A DNA stretch of 64,000 nucleotides from Flavobacterium microcysteis (GCF_006385255.1 NZ_VFJE01000056.1:930001-994000), one strand, 5' to 3'. Numbered from the stretch's first letter, positions 52,144 to 60,829 are shown. Translations and numbers: made by a program. The notes: generated by a model from the letters alone, not told the origin.

Positions 52144-52677
52144 ATGAAAATTATTCTTTTATTCTTCATAAGTTTTATTAGCGTATTATCTCAGGCACAA
52201 ACCGGAAAATTGATTTATGGAAGCACGGTGCAAACGGAAGGACGATCGAAAGACGAACTTTATCTAACCGCAAAAATGTGGTTTACTACTGAATTTAAAA
52301 ATAATGTTGTTCAGGAAAATGAGGCTGAAGGAAGATTGTCTACAGCAGCTTTTTTTGAATATCAGCCTTCTTCTCAATCTGATGCAAGGGCCAAAGGCCG
52401 AATAAAATATACCGTTACCATTTTGACCAAAGACGGACAATATGAGTATGAAATTACAGATTTTAGACAGGAACCTTCTAATCGCTCTAAAGGCATAAGT
52501 GTTGGTCTGTTAACCCATAGCGATGTTTTTCCTGACAGAAAAGACAAACAAAAAGAAGTAAAGGATAAAATATGGAAAGACATCAAGAACGAACTTAACA
52601 GCCTTGTATTTCCTGTTTATTTGAGTCTTAATGAGGCTATGAATACGACCAATGTACCGAATCGTAGTGGAGAATAA
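52144..52677 (+). CDS. DUF4468 (TBP-like fold) exported protein
   Basis: 177 residues with signal peptide (MKIILLFFISFISVLSQAQ). The segment RSKDELYLTAKMWFTTEF, the VQENEAEGRLST region, KGRIKYTVTILTKDGQYEYEI and ITDFRQEP (positions about 35-120) are the DUF4468 pattern seen across Bacteroidota. Function is unknown; commonly exported. It is convergent with the hydrolase gene across a terminator. Confidence 0.87.
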   Translation: MKIILLFFISFISVLSQAQTGKLIYGSTVQTEGRSKDELYLTAKMWFTTEFKNNVVQENEAEGRLSTAAFFEYQPSSQSDARAKGRIKYTVTILTKDGQYEYEITDFRQEPSNRSKGISVGLLTHSDVFPDRKDKQKEVKDKIWKDIKNELNSLVFPVYLSLNEAMNTTNVPNRSGE

Positions 52678-52690
52678 TAAACGATATATA

Positions 52691-52715
52691 AAAAAGCTCC
52701 GATGTCATCGGAGCA
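52691..52715. terminator. bidirectional terminator
   Basis: GCTCCGA / TCGGAGC stem with a 5-base loop, A-run before and AT-rich tract after, between convergent genes. Confidence 0.7.
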
Positions 52716-52728
52716 TATTATTTAGCAA

Positions 52729-53607
52729 CTAATTTGTTTGATTGAGAAACTTTTCGAGCAACGGAGTAATAAATTCCGTGTTTTTAGTATCAGGTTTTAG
52801 TGTCGTGATTTCACCTATATACTCTCCATGACCACTAGGAATAATCGCTAGTTGGCTGTTTGGAATCAATCGGTGCATTTCAACGGCATGTTCCGGTGTC
52901 ATGACATCCGCATCGCCAATGACAATTAATACCGGAGCTTTGATAGATTGCAATTGCTTATCGCTTATGTCTTTAAAATCAACCATTCTTTTGGCACATT
53001 TGTCACACATAATTTTCAGGTTTTCTGGATGTGCTGATGCTTTTAGATAGGCATCTTTATAAGCTTGTGGCATTTGGTCTAGTGTGGCATTTTTCATAAA
53101 ATCCCAAAATTGGGAAGGCACACCATTACGTTTGCATAAGGCTGAGCCTGCGATTATTTTGCTGACATGCTCCGGATGACGAATACCTATTTGCAAAGCT
53201 GTTGTTCCGCCGTTACTAAAACCAAAGAAATCTGCTTTTTCAATGTTTAGGTAATTGAGAAGCGCAACTACATCGTCTGAGTCTTGTTCAAAAGAAAGGT
53301 CGGAATTTCTGTCGCTCGTATGTCCGTGGGCTTGCAATTCAACGCCAATCAGCTGTCTGTTTTGTGAGAGCAACGGAATAATACTGCCAAAAGTGGTTTG
53401 GATGGTTGAACCACCGCCATGAATAAGAACCAGTGGTTTTCCTTGCCCGTAAATTTCATAATACATTTTGATGCCGTTCACATCGGCATAGCCTCTTTTA
53501 GAAGGAGTTTCCATAAGCGTAGTTTTTTGAGTGATTTTAGATTGCCTGCCACTGCTGCATGAGAACAGAAACAAAACAATCAAAACACCAATTATTTTTG
53601 CTTTCAT
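52729..53607 (-). CDS. alpha/beta hydrolase lipoprotein
   Basis: 292 residues with lipobox (MKAKIIGVLIVLFLFSC, Cys17). The hydrolase fold shows the oxyanion motif LVLIHGGGST, nucleophile Ser in FFGFSNGGTTA, acid in IGDADVMTPEHA and His in PSGHGEYIG. Substrate unknown. It follows the AHSA1 gene with a 4-base overlap, and the ArsR regulator heads the operon. Confidence 0.9.
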   Translation of the reverse strand: MKAKIIGVLIVLFLFSCSSGRQSKITQKTTLMETPSKRGYADVNGIKMYYEIYGQGKPLVLIHGGGSTIQTTFGSIIPLLSQNRQLIGVELQAHGHTSDRNSDLSFEQDSDDVVALLNYLNIEKADFFGFSNGGTTALQIGIRHPEHVSKIIAGSALCKRNGVPSQFWDFMKNATLDQMPQAYKDAYLKASAHPENLKIMCDKCAKRMVDFKDISDKQLQSIKAPVLIVIGDADVMTPEHAVEMHRLIPNSQLAIIPSGHGEYIGEITTLKPDTKNTEFITPLLEKFLNQTN

Positions 53608-54095
53608 AACATTTCGTTGAGACGGTTAAACATCTGAATCCAGCTTGGATGTGCTCCGGTTGTTTTGGCAAGTGATTCGGATACGGTTTGGTGTAACGTT
53701 AGTCTGGTTTTACCGTTAAGGTCTTCAAAATGAAGCGTGACTTGTGTTACAGCTGGCCAGTCAGCATCCATGCCCATATCAATAGGATTAACATCATTGC
53801 CATTCTCGTTTGTGACTTGCATCGTAAAGACAATCTTTTCCGGTGCTATAATTTCAAGATAGGTTCCTTTACACCAGCAGTTGCCATGTTCAGGATTGTA
53901 AATACAGGAATGGAATTGTCCGTTTTCACTTATGTCTATTGTTGAAAAACGAATAGTACAGCCATCCGGAGCATACCATTTTTCTAATTGTTTTGGATCT
54001 GTCCAGGAGTCAAAAACCAGTTTTCTGTCAGCATCAAATATATGGGTGATATGTACCTCATTTTGGGTACTCTTATCTTGTGGTTGTATCTTCAT
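53604..54095 (-). CDS. SRPBCC/AHSA1 family protein
   Basis: 163 residues. ITHIFDADRKLVFDSWTDPKQLEKWY, HFEDLNGKTRLTL and a final SWIQMFNRLNE match the AHSA1 (START-like) fold, a hydrophobic cavity binder. It starts 22 bases inside the ArsR stop region (overlap) and its stop overlaps the hydrolase start. This ArsR-AHSA1 coupling is common in bacteria; its ligand is unknown. Confidence 0.9.
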   Translation of the reverse strand: MKIQPQDKSTQNEVHITHIFDADRKLVFDSWTDPKQLEKWYAPDGCTIRFSTIDISENGQFHSCIYNPEHGNCWCKGTYLEIIAPEKIVFTMQVTNENGNDVNPIDMGMDADWPAVTQVTLHFEDLNGKTRLTLHQTVSESLAKTTGAHPSWIQMFNRLNEML

Positions 54096-54417
54096 TATCT
54101 TTTGATTTTAAGGTTTCCAAATGATTTTCTAAAGCAGTAAAACGGCTTGTCCAGAACGTTTTGTACTGCTCAACCCAAGCCGAAACTTCAGACAGCGTAT
54201 CCAGTCTGGCTTCGCAAATACGTTCCCGTCCTTGCTTTTTGATTTCTATTAGGCCGCATTCTATGAGTATTTTGATATGAAGCGAAACCGCCTGCCGGGT
54301 CACATCAAATTTTTCAGCAAGGCTGTTTACATTCTGTGGTTTATGGGCCACCATACCAATTATCTGCCTACGGGTAGGATCTGCAATGGCTTGAAATACG
54401 TCGCGTCTTGTTTCCAT
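54073..54417 (-). CDS. ArsR family transcriptional regulator
   Basis: 114 residues from the ATG at 54417 (a further start at 54447 would add ten hydrophobic residues). Winged helix: RRDVFQAIADPTRRQIIGMVAH, the DNA-recognition region FDVTRQAVSLHIKILIECGLI and the RERICEARL wing. Metal-binding ELCVCDL is not present, so it is not a metal sensor. It is first of the three-gene operon with its own promoter at 54445-54475. Confidence 0.92.
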   Translation of the reverse strand: METRRDVFQAIADPTRRQIIGMVAHKPQNVNSLAEKFDVTRQAVSLHIKILIECGLIEIKKQGRERICEARLDTLSEVSAWVEQYKTFWTSRFTALENHLETLKSKDNEDTTTR

Positions 54418-54444
54418 AATTATTAATATGCAAGTATATGATTG

Positions 54445-54475
54445 CAAATATAAATGAAAGTATTTGCTTGCGCAA
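54445..54475 (-). promoter_or_regulatory. Bacteroidota promoter for ArsR operon
   Basis: On minus: TTG (54473-54475), 20 bases, TATATTTG (54445-54452), 28 bases before the ATG at 54417. Confidence 0.65.
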
Positions 54476-54495
54476 TTTTTTTTGTAAAAAAAATT

Positions 54496-54549
54496 AGTCG
54501 AAAGTCGAAAGTCAAAAAATCAAAAGTCAAAAATCGAAAATCAAAAATG
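54496..54549. repeat. AAAGTC/AAATC-type simple repeat
   Basis: Units GTCGAAA, GTCAAAA, AATCAAAA with spacing 8-10 bases between two minus-strand genes. Confidence 0.7.
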
Positions 54550-54550
54550 T

Positions 54551-54751
54551 TTAGTTATTGGAATTTTCTTCGATTTCTTGCAAATAAGTCAGGAGGAAAT
54601 AAAAATCTTCGATAATGGTTTGGAAGTTATCGGGTAGGATTAGATTTTTTTGGTTGAGGTAGTTGAATAGTATATAATTCAGGCTTTTTTGTAGGCTGCT
54701 GGGTGTGGTAAATTCGAAAAGATTTATGTGGCTTTGGTCAGTTGTTTTCAT
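54551..54751 (-). CDS. small hypothetical protein
   Basis: 66 residues: a Phe/Leu/Tyr-rich two-helix protein (SSLQKSLNYILFNYLNQ, FQTIIEDFYFLLTYLQEIEE) without a signal. I recognise no family. It ends beside the AAATC-type repeat at 54496-54549. Confidence 0.6.
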   Translation of the reverse strand: MKTTDQSHINLFEFTTPSSLQKSLNYILFNYLNQKNLILPDNFQTIIEDFYFLLTYLQEIEENSNN

Positions 54752-54869
54752 GTGTGTTTATTTGAAAACAAAGGTGAGATATTATTTTTAAAATGTTGTC
54801 ATATAGGAAGTTGACAGATGGAATTTGTTGAAAGAATGATAAAAGAGAGTTTTGTCGTTTATATTTTGT

Positions 54870-55097
54870 TTAGTTAGGGTAAAACAATTTTCTAATTATA
54901 TCTAACAATGCTATTACTGCACCGCAACCACCAATCAGATAGGCCTTCCACGGATTCATTTGTGTAGCAAAATCAACTTCTAAACCTTCTTTTTCAAGTC
55001 TTTTAATTTTATCAGCTCTCAAGTATCTTACCAACCAAATCATTAAGATACAAAATACTAAAAGAGCAAATGAAGATAATAGTGTGGAATCTTTCAT
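54870..55097 (-). CDS. small two-helix membrane protein
   Basis: 75 residues: helix 1 SSFALLVFCILMIWLVRY (about 7-24), a charged linker ADKIKRLEKEGLEVDFATQ, then helix 2 AYLIGGCGAVIALLDII. No known family. It follows the 153-aa gene by 3 bases, so they are co-transcribed. Confidence 0.7.
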   Translation of the reverse strand: MKDSTLLSSFALLVFCILMIWLVRYLRADKIKRLEKEGLEVDFATQMNPWKAYLIGGCGAVIALLDIIRKLFYPN

Positions 55098-55100
55098 ATA

Positions 55101-55562
55101 TTATTGATTAAATTGTATATGTTTTACAATAAAATCTGCTAAAGCTTTACCTTCAAAGTGATCATCATGATCAATCGTGAAAAAATAACCGTCGTCTTTG
55201 TTTTGTTTTAGGGAGATAAGAATATATTCTTTATTGATTGTTTCCAAGTTGATGTCTATCCAATATTTAGGACGAACGTTTTCTATATACTTGGCATGCG
55301 AAGCGTTTATGATATTACAAAACTCTGCAATCTCGTTTTTGTTTAGTTTGATGGAGTTTTTTTTGTAAAAGTCAAATGTTTGATTATTCCAGTACCATGT
55401 GCCTGCATCGCTATATGCTTTGGTAATTTTTTTAGTTGGTACTTCTGCTTTTACTGAGGTATCAAATGATGCCTTTTTATAATAGAAAATATAGAATAGA
55501 TTGAGAAAAGCAAGTATGTTTATTATTATGACGGCAATTATAATTGGTTTTTTTAATTTCAT
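55101..55562 (-). CDS. single-pass hypothetical protein
   Basis: 153 residues with an N-terminal membrane anchor (KPIIIAVIIINILAFLNLFYIFYYK, about 4-28) and an extracytoplasmic domain (WYWNNQTFDFYKKNSIKL, DDGYFFTIDHDDHFEGKAL). Unknown family. It lies in a run of uncharacterised minus-strand genes. Confidence 0.7.
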   Translation of the reverse strand: MKLKKPIIIAVIIINILAFLNLFYIFYYKKASFDTSVKAEVPTKKITKAYSDAGTWYWNNQTFDFYKKNSIKLNKNEIAEFCNIINASHAKYIENVRPKYWIDINLETINKEYILISLKQNKDDGYFFTIDHDDHFEGKALADFIVKHIQFNQ

Positions 55563-55574
55563 GTATTACAATAT

Positions 55575-56117
55575 TTAGTTTTCAACAATACCCCAATCAT
55601 TATCTTTAAATTCAAAAATTCTTGGTGATGTTCTGCCACAGGTAAATACCCATGAAAAATCAACAATAGCTTTTTTTAATTGACGGTCAAAAATAGGTTT
55701 TTTGATAGCAAGGATGCCTTGTGGGCATAGCTTAAAAAGCTTGCCGTTTTTTTGGTCTCTTTCTTCTATGACTTGTTCTAATGTAATAATTGTAATGCCT
55801 TCTTTTTTGAGTGGCAAAGAATCCAATTCAAACTTACGTGACCAATTAATCATGCTGTCAAGTTCTGTATTGTTAAGTAGGTTTAACTTTTTTATTGCGA
55901 TGTCTCTGATATTGTAAGGCGATCGCTCAATACTGGCAATTTCAATCAAAGATTCTTTGGGGATTTGTAACACACAGTCACACTCTTCTTTTTTAATGAC
56001 ATGACCAATTATTTCGTTGGCTTTTTCATTATAAAGTGTTGTAGGCTCAGGATTGTTGTCGGTACAACCGGATAGTATGAAACAAAAGAATGCTGCAAAA
56101 GACAAATGTTTTGCCAT
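55575..56117 (-). CDS. hypothetical lipoprotein
   Basis: 180 residues from the ATG at 56117; the longer ATG at 56156 gives a poor leader. Lipobox MAKHLSFAAFFCFILSGC (Cys18). After it come ECDCVLQIPKESLIEI and CGRTSPRIFEFKDNDWGIVEN with several cysteines (ECDC, FKLCPQG, VFTCGR). Function unknown. Confidence 0.72.
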   Translation of the reverse strand: MAKHLSFAAFFCFILSGCTDNNPEPTTLYNEKANEIIGHVIKKEECDCVLQIPKESLIEIASIERSPYNIRDIAIKKLNLLNNTELDSMINWSRKFELDSLPLKKEGITIITLEQVIEERDQKNGKLFKLCPQGILAIKKPIFDRQLKKAIVDFSWVFTCGRTSPRIFEFKDNDWGIVEN

Positions 56118-56224
56118 AATAAAGGGAACTTTAAAATTGAAATGTTTCATTAGCATGGGAAGTTTTTCTACTCTTTTCTATAACCAAAACTTATATTGTA
56201 TTGATTTTAGGTTTTTTATGATTT

Positions 56225-56509
56225 TTACATTACCGGAATTCCGTTTAAATATACATAAACAGCCATACAAAGAATTATGATTATTTCTACTATCCACAAA
56301 ACCTTTATGTTCATGTATTTAATATGAACTGCTATTCGATCAATAACTATCAATATAAAAAAAATAAAAGCGAATATAATAGCAATAACACCTGCTAATG
56401 CCATACCGCCTTTATTTTCAAAAAAAATATAATGTATTGCTGTAAGGCCAAGAAATATTTCTAAAATTCCAAATACGATTAAAAAAGGAGTGGGTTTAAA
56501 TAATTTCAT
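56225..56509 (-). CDS. small integral membrane protein
   Basis: 94 residues with three helices (FLIVFGILEIFLGLTAI, GMALAGVIAIIFAFIFFILIVI, VLWIVEIIIILCMAVYV). Function unknown. It lies 20 bases after the DUF7000-like gene. Confidence 0.7.
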   Translation of the reverse strand: MKLFKPTPFLIVFGILEIFLGLTAIHYIFFENKGGMALAGVIAIIFAFIFFILIVIDRIAVHIKYMNIKVLWIVEIIIILCMAVYVYLNGIPVM

Positions 56510-56529
56510 AGTTTCTAAAAATAGAATTC

Positions 56530-57027
56530 TTATTCCAATTTGCTTTTTTGTATTTCACCAATTATTTCATTAGAAACAGCAATCAGGGCTTTTTCAATTT
56601 GTTCAGTTAGTGCTTCTAAATCGTTAAAGTTTGGACTTTCTATTAAAACAGTTTCGAGAATAGAATATTGTGGTCTGATGGTTCTGTTTTCATTCCATTT
56701 GGTGTTTTTAAAATGAAGCCAGTATTCGTCCTGTATTTTTAGATTTTGTCCTAACAACCAGATTTCAAATCTCATCTTTTGGTGGTTTAAAACCAGTCCG
56801 AAACGTAACTTTCGTTTCTTTAAAAAGTCATTGGAGTAGTAGAAATAGGTATAGTCCATATAGCCTTGAAAAAGGCTTCCAAAAGTATAACTGTCGGATA
56901 AATTTTTAGAAAGTACGGATCCCAGCTTTGTAACATATTTTACCAATGCGGTATAGGCTTTCTGAATATCACCTTTTTCTAATTGCTTTTTATAGAGATC
57001 AACATAGTCGTTTAATTTCTTCATCAT
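56530..57027 (-). CDS. DUF7000-like protein
   Basis: 165 residues, soluble. The opening LNDYVDLYKKQLEKGDIQKAY and the SLFQGYMDYTYFYYSNDFLK segment resemble what I remember as DUF7000 (unchecked). Two ATGs (57027, 57024) are possible. Function unknown. Separated by 25 bases from the TPR gene upstream. Confidence 0.7.
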   Translation of the reverse strand: MMKKLNDYVDLYKKQLEKGDIQKAYTALVKYVTKLGSVLSKNLSDSYTFGSLFQGYMDYTYFYYSNDFLKKRKLRFGLVLNHQKMRFEIWLLGQNLKIQDEYWLHFKNTKWNENRTIRPQYSILETVLIESPNFNDLEALTEQIEKALIAVSNEIIGEIQKSKLE

Positions 57028-57052
57028 TAAATACTTTAAAAGTGGATCTCAA

Positions 57053-57898
57053 TTACAAATATTTTGAAAACAGCGGGTGGGAAGCAAGTACTGCTTCAAA
57101 CTTTTCCCGACCACTTAGTTCCAGATTAGCGTTTAGGTTTGGATTTCTTGGGTTATAAAGCTGATAATCAAAAAGCGTTATTTTTTTTCCAAGGAAAGTT
57201 ATTTTTGCCTCGTCTTCGTTTTTGATTTTTAGGGTTTTTACGGCTGTGTTGACTAAAGCTTTGATTTCTTCTGTGCTATATTTCATTTTTAAGCTTTCTT
57301 CAAGAATATCTAATGCTTTTGAATTGCTTGCCAATCCATCATCAAAAAGATAAGGCAATAATTTGCTTATCGCTTTTTCGGGTTTGTTTTGTGCTAAAAA
57401 GAGTTTTGCATACGATGTGGCAATATAGATATCGTCAGCCCTCATTTCGTTTCCACAAAAATGCAAGTATTTATATTTCTTGTCAAATAGATAGATGTAG
57501 TCGGAAGCTTTTTTATATTCTTTTTTTTCGAAATAGATTTCGGCTAATTCTTTTGCACTCCTGTTTTTATAAAGAGCATATTGTTCCATGATTCCACCAT
57601 AAGATTCTTTTTCATTGTAATCAGAATTTAAAATTTCCGAAAATATTAAAATAGCTTCATCATTTCGACCTAATTTTCGTAAAACAATTCCAATATTAAA
57701 TTTTGCTCTCGGTTTTAGAAAAGAATCAGGATATTGGTTTAAAAATGAAGTGAAGCTTTCCAGGGCTTTCTCATTTTCTTCGCGATAAGCATGGGTTACA
57801 GCTTTTTCAAAGCTGATTTCATCTTCAGCGGTTTCCATTTCTTGGGATGAAGTAAGAAATGAAGAAAACAAAGTAATTAAAATTAGAAGCTTTTTCAT
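57053..57898 (-). CDS. TPR-repeat exported protein
   Basis: 281 residues with signal peptide (MKKLLILITLFSSFLTSS). Two or three tetratricopeptide-like helical pairs: EENEKALESFTSFLNQYPDS, RKLGRNDEAILIFSEIL and AEIYFEKKEYKKASDY, then further helices to the end. TPR proteins serve as periplasmic protein-interaction scaffolds. It has a TATATTTG -7 element at 57915-57922 and probably starts the transcript of the following small genes. Confidence 0.8.
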   Translation of the reverse strand: MKKLLILITLFSSFLTSSQEMETAEDEISFEKAVTHAYREENEKALESFTSFLNQYPDSFLKPRAKFNIGIVLRKLGRNDEAILIFSEILNSDYNEKESYGGIMEQYALYKNRSAKELAEIYFEKKEYKKASDYIYLFDKKYKYLHFCGNEMRADDIYIATSYAKLFLAQNKPEKAISKLLPYLFDDGLASNSKALDILEESLKMKYSTEEIKALVNTAVKTLKIKNEDEAKITFLGKKITLFDYQLYNPRNPNLNANLELSGREKFEAVLASHPLFSKYL

Positions 57899-57914
57899 AA
57901 GCTAAATGTTTTAT

Positions 57915-57922
57915 CAAATATA
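57915..57922 (-). promoter_or_regulatory. -7 element for TPR gene
   Basis: CAAATATA on plus is TATATTTG on minus, 16 bases upstream of the start. Confidence 0.5.
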
Positions 57923-58004
57923 ATAATTCTGAAATATCCAATAATAAAAGATGATTTTAGATAGCTACCTGGAAGTTTACACTCAAACTGATAAAACACA
58001 CAAA

Positions 58005-58053
58005 CTTAGCAACTCAGAACCTTAACGCCTTAGTACCTTAGAACCTTAGTACC
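58005..58053. repeat. CCTTAG tandem-type repeat
   Basis: Units of 9-10 bases, AACCTTAG, GCCTTAG, TACCTTAG, AACCTTAG, TACCTAA, after the TTAGCAACTCAG lead. It lies between the SnoaL-like gene and the TPR promoter. Confidence 0.65.
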
Positions 58054-58056
58054 TAA

Positions 58057-58470
58057 TTAAATAAACCCCAACTGTCTCATAATACTCGTTCTATCATATA
58101 CCTGCGTATGACCCGCAATTTTTCCATCTTTGATATGATAAAACGTCATTCCATGTGCTTCAATCTTTTTGTTTGTAGCAGGCCATTCGCCAATTTTTCC
58201 GGTATTTGTTCCGGTCATAATCCAGGTAATCGCAACAATATTGCCATCTGATACTGCGGTTTTGATGTCAAAATATACATCAGGAAATGGGTCAAAGGTA
58301 TGCTGTAGTCGTATAGCAAATTCATCATGGCTTAGCATCTTTCCTTCCCAGGGATCAGCATTGTCCAGATGTATGGTATATTCTGGTGCTATGTATTTGG
58401 GAATATCTTTCTGATTTTTCTCATTCCAGATGCGCTGCATGAATTCTCTTACTAGTGTCTCGTTGGTCAT
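58057..58470 (-). CDS. SnoaL-like ester cyclase/NTF2-fold protein
   Basis: 137 residues from ATG 58470. LVREFMQRIWNEKNQKDIPKYIAPEY start, the HLDNADPWEGKMLSHDEFAIRLQH segment and the end pattern KIEAHGMTFYHIKDGKI match SnoaL-type proteins. The family includes polyketide cyclases, but most bacterial members have unknown substrates. The promoter at 58523-58553 has ideal spacing. Confidence 0.85.
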   Translation of the reverse strand: MTNETLVREFMQRIWNEKNQKDIPKYIAPEYTIHLDNADPWEGKMLSHDEFAIRLQHTFDPFPDVYFDIKTAVSDGNIVAITWIMTGTNTGKIGEWPATNKKIEAHGMTFYHIKDGKIAGHTQVYDRTSIMRQLGFI

Positions 58471-58522
58471 TATTATTGTTGTTTTTATCACTCTGTTAAG
58501 CTTTTTAAAGTCTAAAATTTAT

Positions 58523-58553
58523 CAAATATAACAGGCTTGCAAATCTCTCCAAA
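58523..58553 (-). promoter_or_regulatory. Bacteroidota promoter for SnoaL-like gene
   Basis: On minus: TTTG (58550-58553), 19 bases, TATATTTG (58523-58530). Confidence 0.75.
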
Positions 58554-58628
58554 ATATTTTTCCCAGAATTAAAATGTTGCTATCTTGCCGCGCAATTTTT
58601 TAACAAACTAACTCAAAAAAACTAACTA

Positions 58629-59558
58629 ATGAAAACTAAAATTACAGCCTTTACTATGCTGTTTCTATTTGTCCTGTTGATGGGATGCTCTGGAGGAGAT
58701 GATGGAGGATCTAGCTGCGGAAAAGTAGAATCAGTTACTTTTTCTACTACTCCGGCTGCGGTAACTCTTTATTTTACTGGTGGGAATAATGCCAATTCCT
58801 TCAAGGTAGAATATGGTCCTTCAGGTTTTACACAAGGAACAGGAACGTCTGTAGTAACTTCAAATACTCAGGTAGAAATTACAGAATTGATTCCGTCTAC
58901 TACCTATGATTTTTATATTACAGGAATCTGTAGTGCTTCGGAAAGCAGCGCCCCTTACAAGCTTTCAAGTGTTACAACGCAGGCAAGCCAATGTACAGGA
59001 ACTACTTCGGTACAATTTGGTCAATTGGCTCCGGATCAGATTGATCTTCAATTTACTTATTCAGGCGGATATGCGGAATATTATGAAGTGGAATACGGCA
59101 CTGCTGGTTTTACTTTAGGAACAGGAACCAAAACGACTACTTCTTTTGGTACTTCTTCAAAAAACCTTACGGGTATTCAGGCTTCAACAACCTATGATTT
59201 TTATGTGCGTTCGTCTTGTGTTTCGGGCGAAAAAACTCCTTATGTCAAATTTACCTATACAACAATGAACGGCTGTCCAAAGCCTTTTAATTTAAGTAGC
59301 TGGATTGTTTCCGGATCGTGCAATAGTGGTACCGCAACCAGGGCTTTTTCATGGAGCTATTTGTCAGGTACGCCTCAGAGTTATACGATTTCTATCGTTC
59401 AGGACGCTACTGATAATCCTGCCGCAGGAAATACTTTTGAGACTTCCACGACAGGTATATCTATTTCAAATATGTTTTGTAACTGGAGAGTTTTTTATGT
59501 AAAAGCTAACTGTACAGGCAATGATAGCAGTGAATGGGCCGGGCCTTATTATTTTTAA
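58629..59558 (+). CDS. fibronectin type III lipoprotein
   Basis: 309 residues. Lipobox LLMGCSGG (Cys20) followed by a Gly/Asp-rich spacer as in surface lipoproteins. Two FN3-like domains of about 90 residues show the paired motif VEYGPSGFTQGTGT...TYDFYITGIC and VEYGTAGFTLGTGT...TYDFYVRSSC, with cysteines at each end. The last about 95 residues form a third, divergent Ig-like unit. Probable surface adhesion or binding protein; partner unknown. Confidence 0.88.
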   Translation: MKTKITAFTMLFLFVLLMGCSGGDDGGSSCGKVESVTFSTTPAAVTLYFTGGNNANSFKVEYGPSGFTQGTGTSVVTSNTQVEITELIPSTTYDFYITGICSASESSAPYKLSSVTTQASQCTGTTSVQFGQLAPDQIDLQFTYSGGYAEYYEVEYGTAGFTLGTGTKTTTSFGTSSKNLTGIQASTTYDFYVRSSCVSGEKTPYVKFTYTTMNGCPKPFNLSSWIVSGSCNSGTATRAFSWSYLSGTPQSYTISIVQDATDNPAAGNTFETSTTGISISNMFCNWRVFYVKANCTGNDSSEWAGPYYF

Positions 59559-59580
59559 TAAAGTAAAAGGTAATTATAAC

Positions 59581-59613
59581 AAAAAACGCAGGCTTGAAAA
59601 GCCTGCGTTTTTT
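59581..59613. terminator. bidirectional terminator
   Basis: A 15-bp perfect stem (AAAAAACGCAGGCTT and complement) with a 3-base loop between convergent genes. Confidence 0.88.
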
Positions 59614-59615
59614 GT

Positions 59616-60416
59616 TTATGGTTTTTTAGGCATAAACATTTCCGGATTATTTATAATCATTGATATAGTTATACTAAAAATGAGTATAAAATAAATAAGG
59701 AGTCCTATCCCTAAGGCCAATAGTACTCTGAGAATAATGTCTCCTATACTTTTTTCGGTATAAAACCCCTTGTAAAACATTACCATAATAAACGGGAAAG
59801 GTAGGAATGCTGTGAACATAGTAAAAGTCATGAAGACAGTAGGGGAGGCGTCTTTCAATAGATATGTGATTGGAAAGAAAATAACAATAGATAGAATAGT
59901 ATAATAAATCAGAATATAGGTATTCATAATAACATGCTCGTAATAATTCTCTCCCCATTTTCTGAATGCCAGCGCTGTTACAAGCGAGGCTAACGGAATC
60001 AATAACAACATTGTAGCAGCACTATAGGTTGTCAGGAAAGCCATACTATCATGCATCCAGGGCATTGCTCTATTAATCTCGCTGCCATAGACTTGTTGCA
60101 TATATTGCTCCATTATTGTACCGTACTTAATGACCTTAAAGGAAAGAAAAGCAGATATACCACTCAATACAAAAGCAAGCAGAATAGGTTTGTAATGATT
60201 GACTCTGTCACCCTCGATAAACTTTTTTGCTGTTTTTCCAGGATTTCTGGCAACATTTTTTAAGGAATAGAAAAATCCTTTGTTCGTATGCACAGCCAGA
60301 TATTGTATTTCGTCAATGAGGTATTTTCGATCAATCCTTTTGTACTTTTTTTGTCCACAGTTGCTGCAAAAATTTTCAGTTATGGGATGGTTGCAGTTCA
60401 GGCAATTGTTTTCCAT
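59616..60416 (-). CDS. DUF3667 membrane protein with zinc ribbon
   Basis: 266 residues. The N-terminal C4 zinc ribbon CLNCNHPITENFCSNCGQK (two CxxC pairs), then a DEIQYLAVHTNKGFFYSLKNVARNPGKT region split over residues about 35-64, and five helices. These are diagnostic of DUF3667, whose role is unknown. Confidence 0.92.
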   Translation of the reverse strand: MENNCLNCNHPITENFCSNCGQKKYKRIDRKYLIDEIQYLAVHTNKGFFYSLKNVARNPGKTAKKFIEGDRVNHYKPILLAFVLSGISAFLSFKVIKYGTIMEQYMQQVYGSEINRAMPWMHDSMAFLTTYSAATMLLLIPLASLVTALAFRKWGENYYEHVIMNTYILIYYTILSIVIFFPITYLLKDASPTVFMTFTMFTAFLPFPFIMVMFYKGFYTEKSIGDIILRVLLALGIGLLIYFILIFSITISMIINNPEMFMPKKP

Positions 60417-60441
60417 TTTTTAAAAGTTTGTTGGAAAGTTA

Positions 60442-60690
60442 TTATTTAGAATTTCGTGATTTGATTTCGGTATTAAGCTGGCCAAAACGAACATAATTAG
60501 GAAGCATCGTTAGCATACAACCCGGAATAATGGCAATAAGTGCAAAATTCTTACTCTTGATAGCCACGAAAAAAAGTCCGGCACAAGCCAGGAACATTAC
60601 GATGCTGAATGCAATTAGGACACTTTTTAGTGTATTTTTTTGTTTGTGCAGTTCTTCTAATGTTAATTCAGAGAGTTTGTTGGTTTTCAT
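60442..60690 (-). CDS. small two-helix membrane protein
   Basis: 82 residues from the ATG at 60690; earlier ATGs (60714, 60756) are possible, but the -7 element at 60731-60738 excludes 60756. A charged N-terminus (LSELTLEELHKQKNTLK) precedes two helices (SVLIAFSIVMFLACAGLFFVAI, FALIAIIPGCMLTMLP). I recall similar proteins labelled 'redox-active disulfide protein 2', a poor name. Function unknown. Confidence 0.72.
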   Translation of the reverse strand: MKTNKLSELTLEELHKQKNTLKSVLIAFSIVMFLACAGLFFVAIKSKNFALIAIIPGCMLTMLPNYVRFGQLNTEIKSRNSK

Positions 60691-60730
60691 GAGATTGGGA
60701 TTTTGTTTTTGCATTATGTTAAAAACATGC

Positions 60731-60738
60731 CAAATATA
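60731..60738 (-). promoter_or_regulatory. -7 element for two-helix gene
   Basis: CAAATATA on plus, TATATTTG on minus. A hairpin (AAATCCCCA...TGGGGATT) overlaps upstream. Confidence 0.45.
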
Positions 60739-60829
60739 ATAAATCCCCAATTGCAATTGCTAATGGGGATTATTATTTCTAAATTAAAATGGATTGCTTA
60801 TACTTTGAGCAACTTGAATACCAAAAAAA

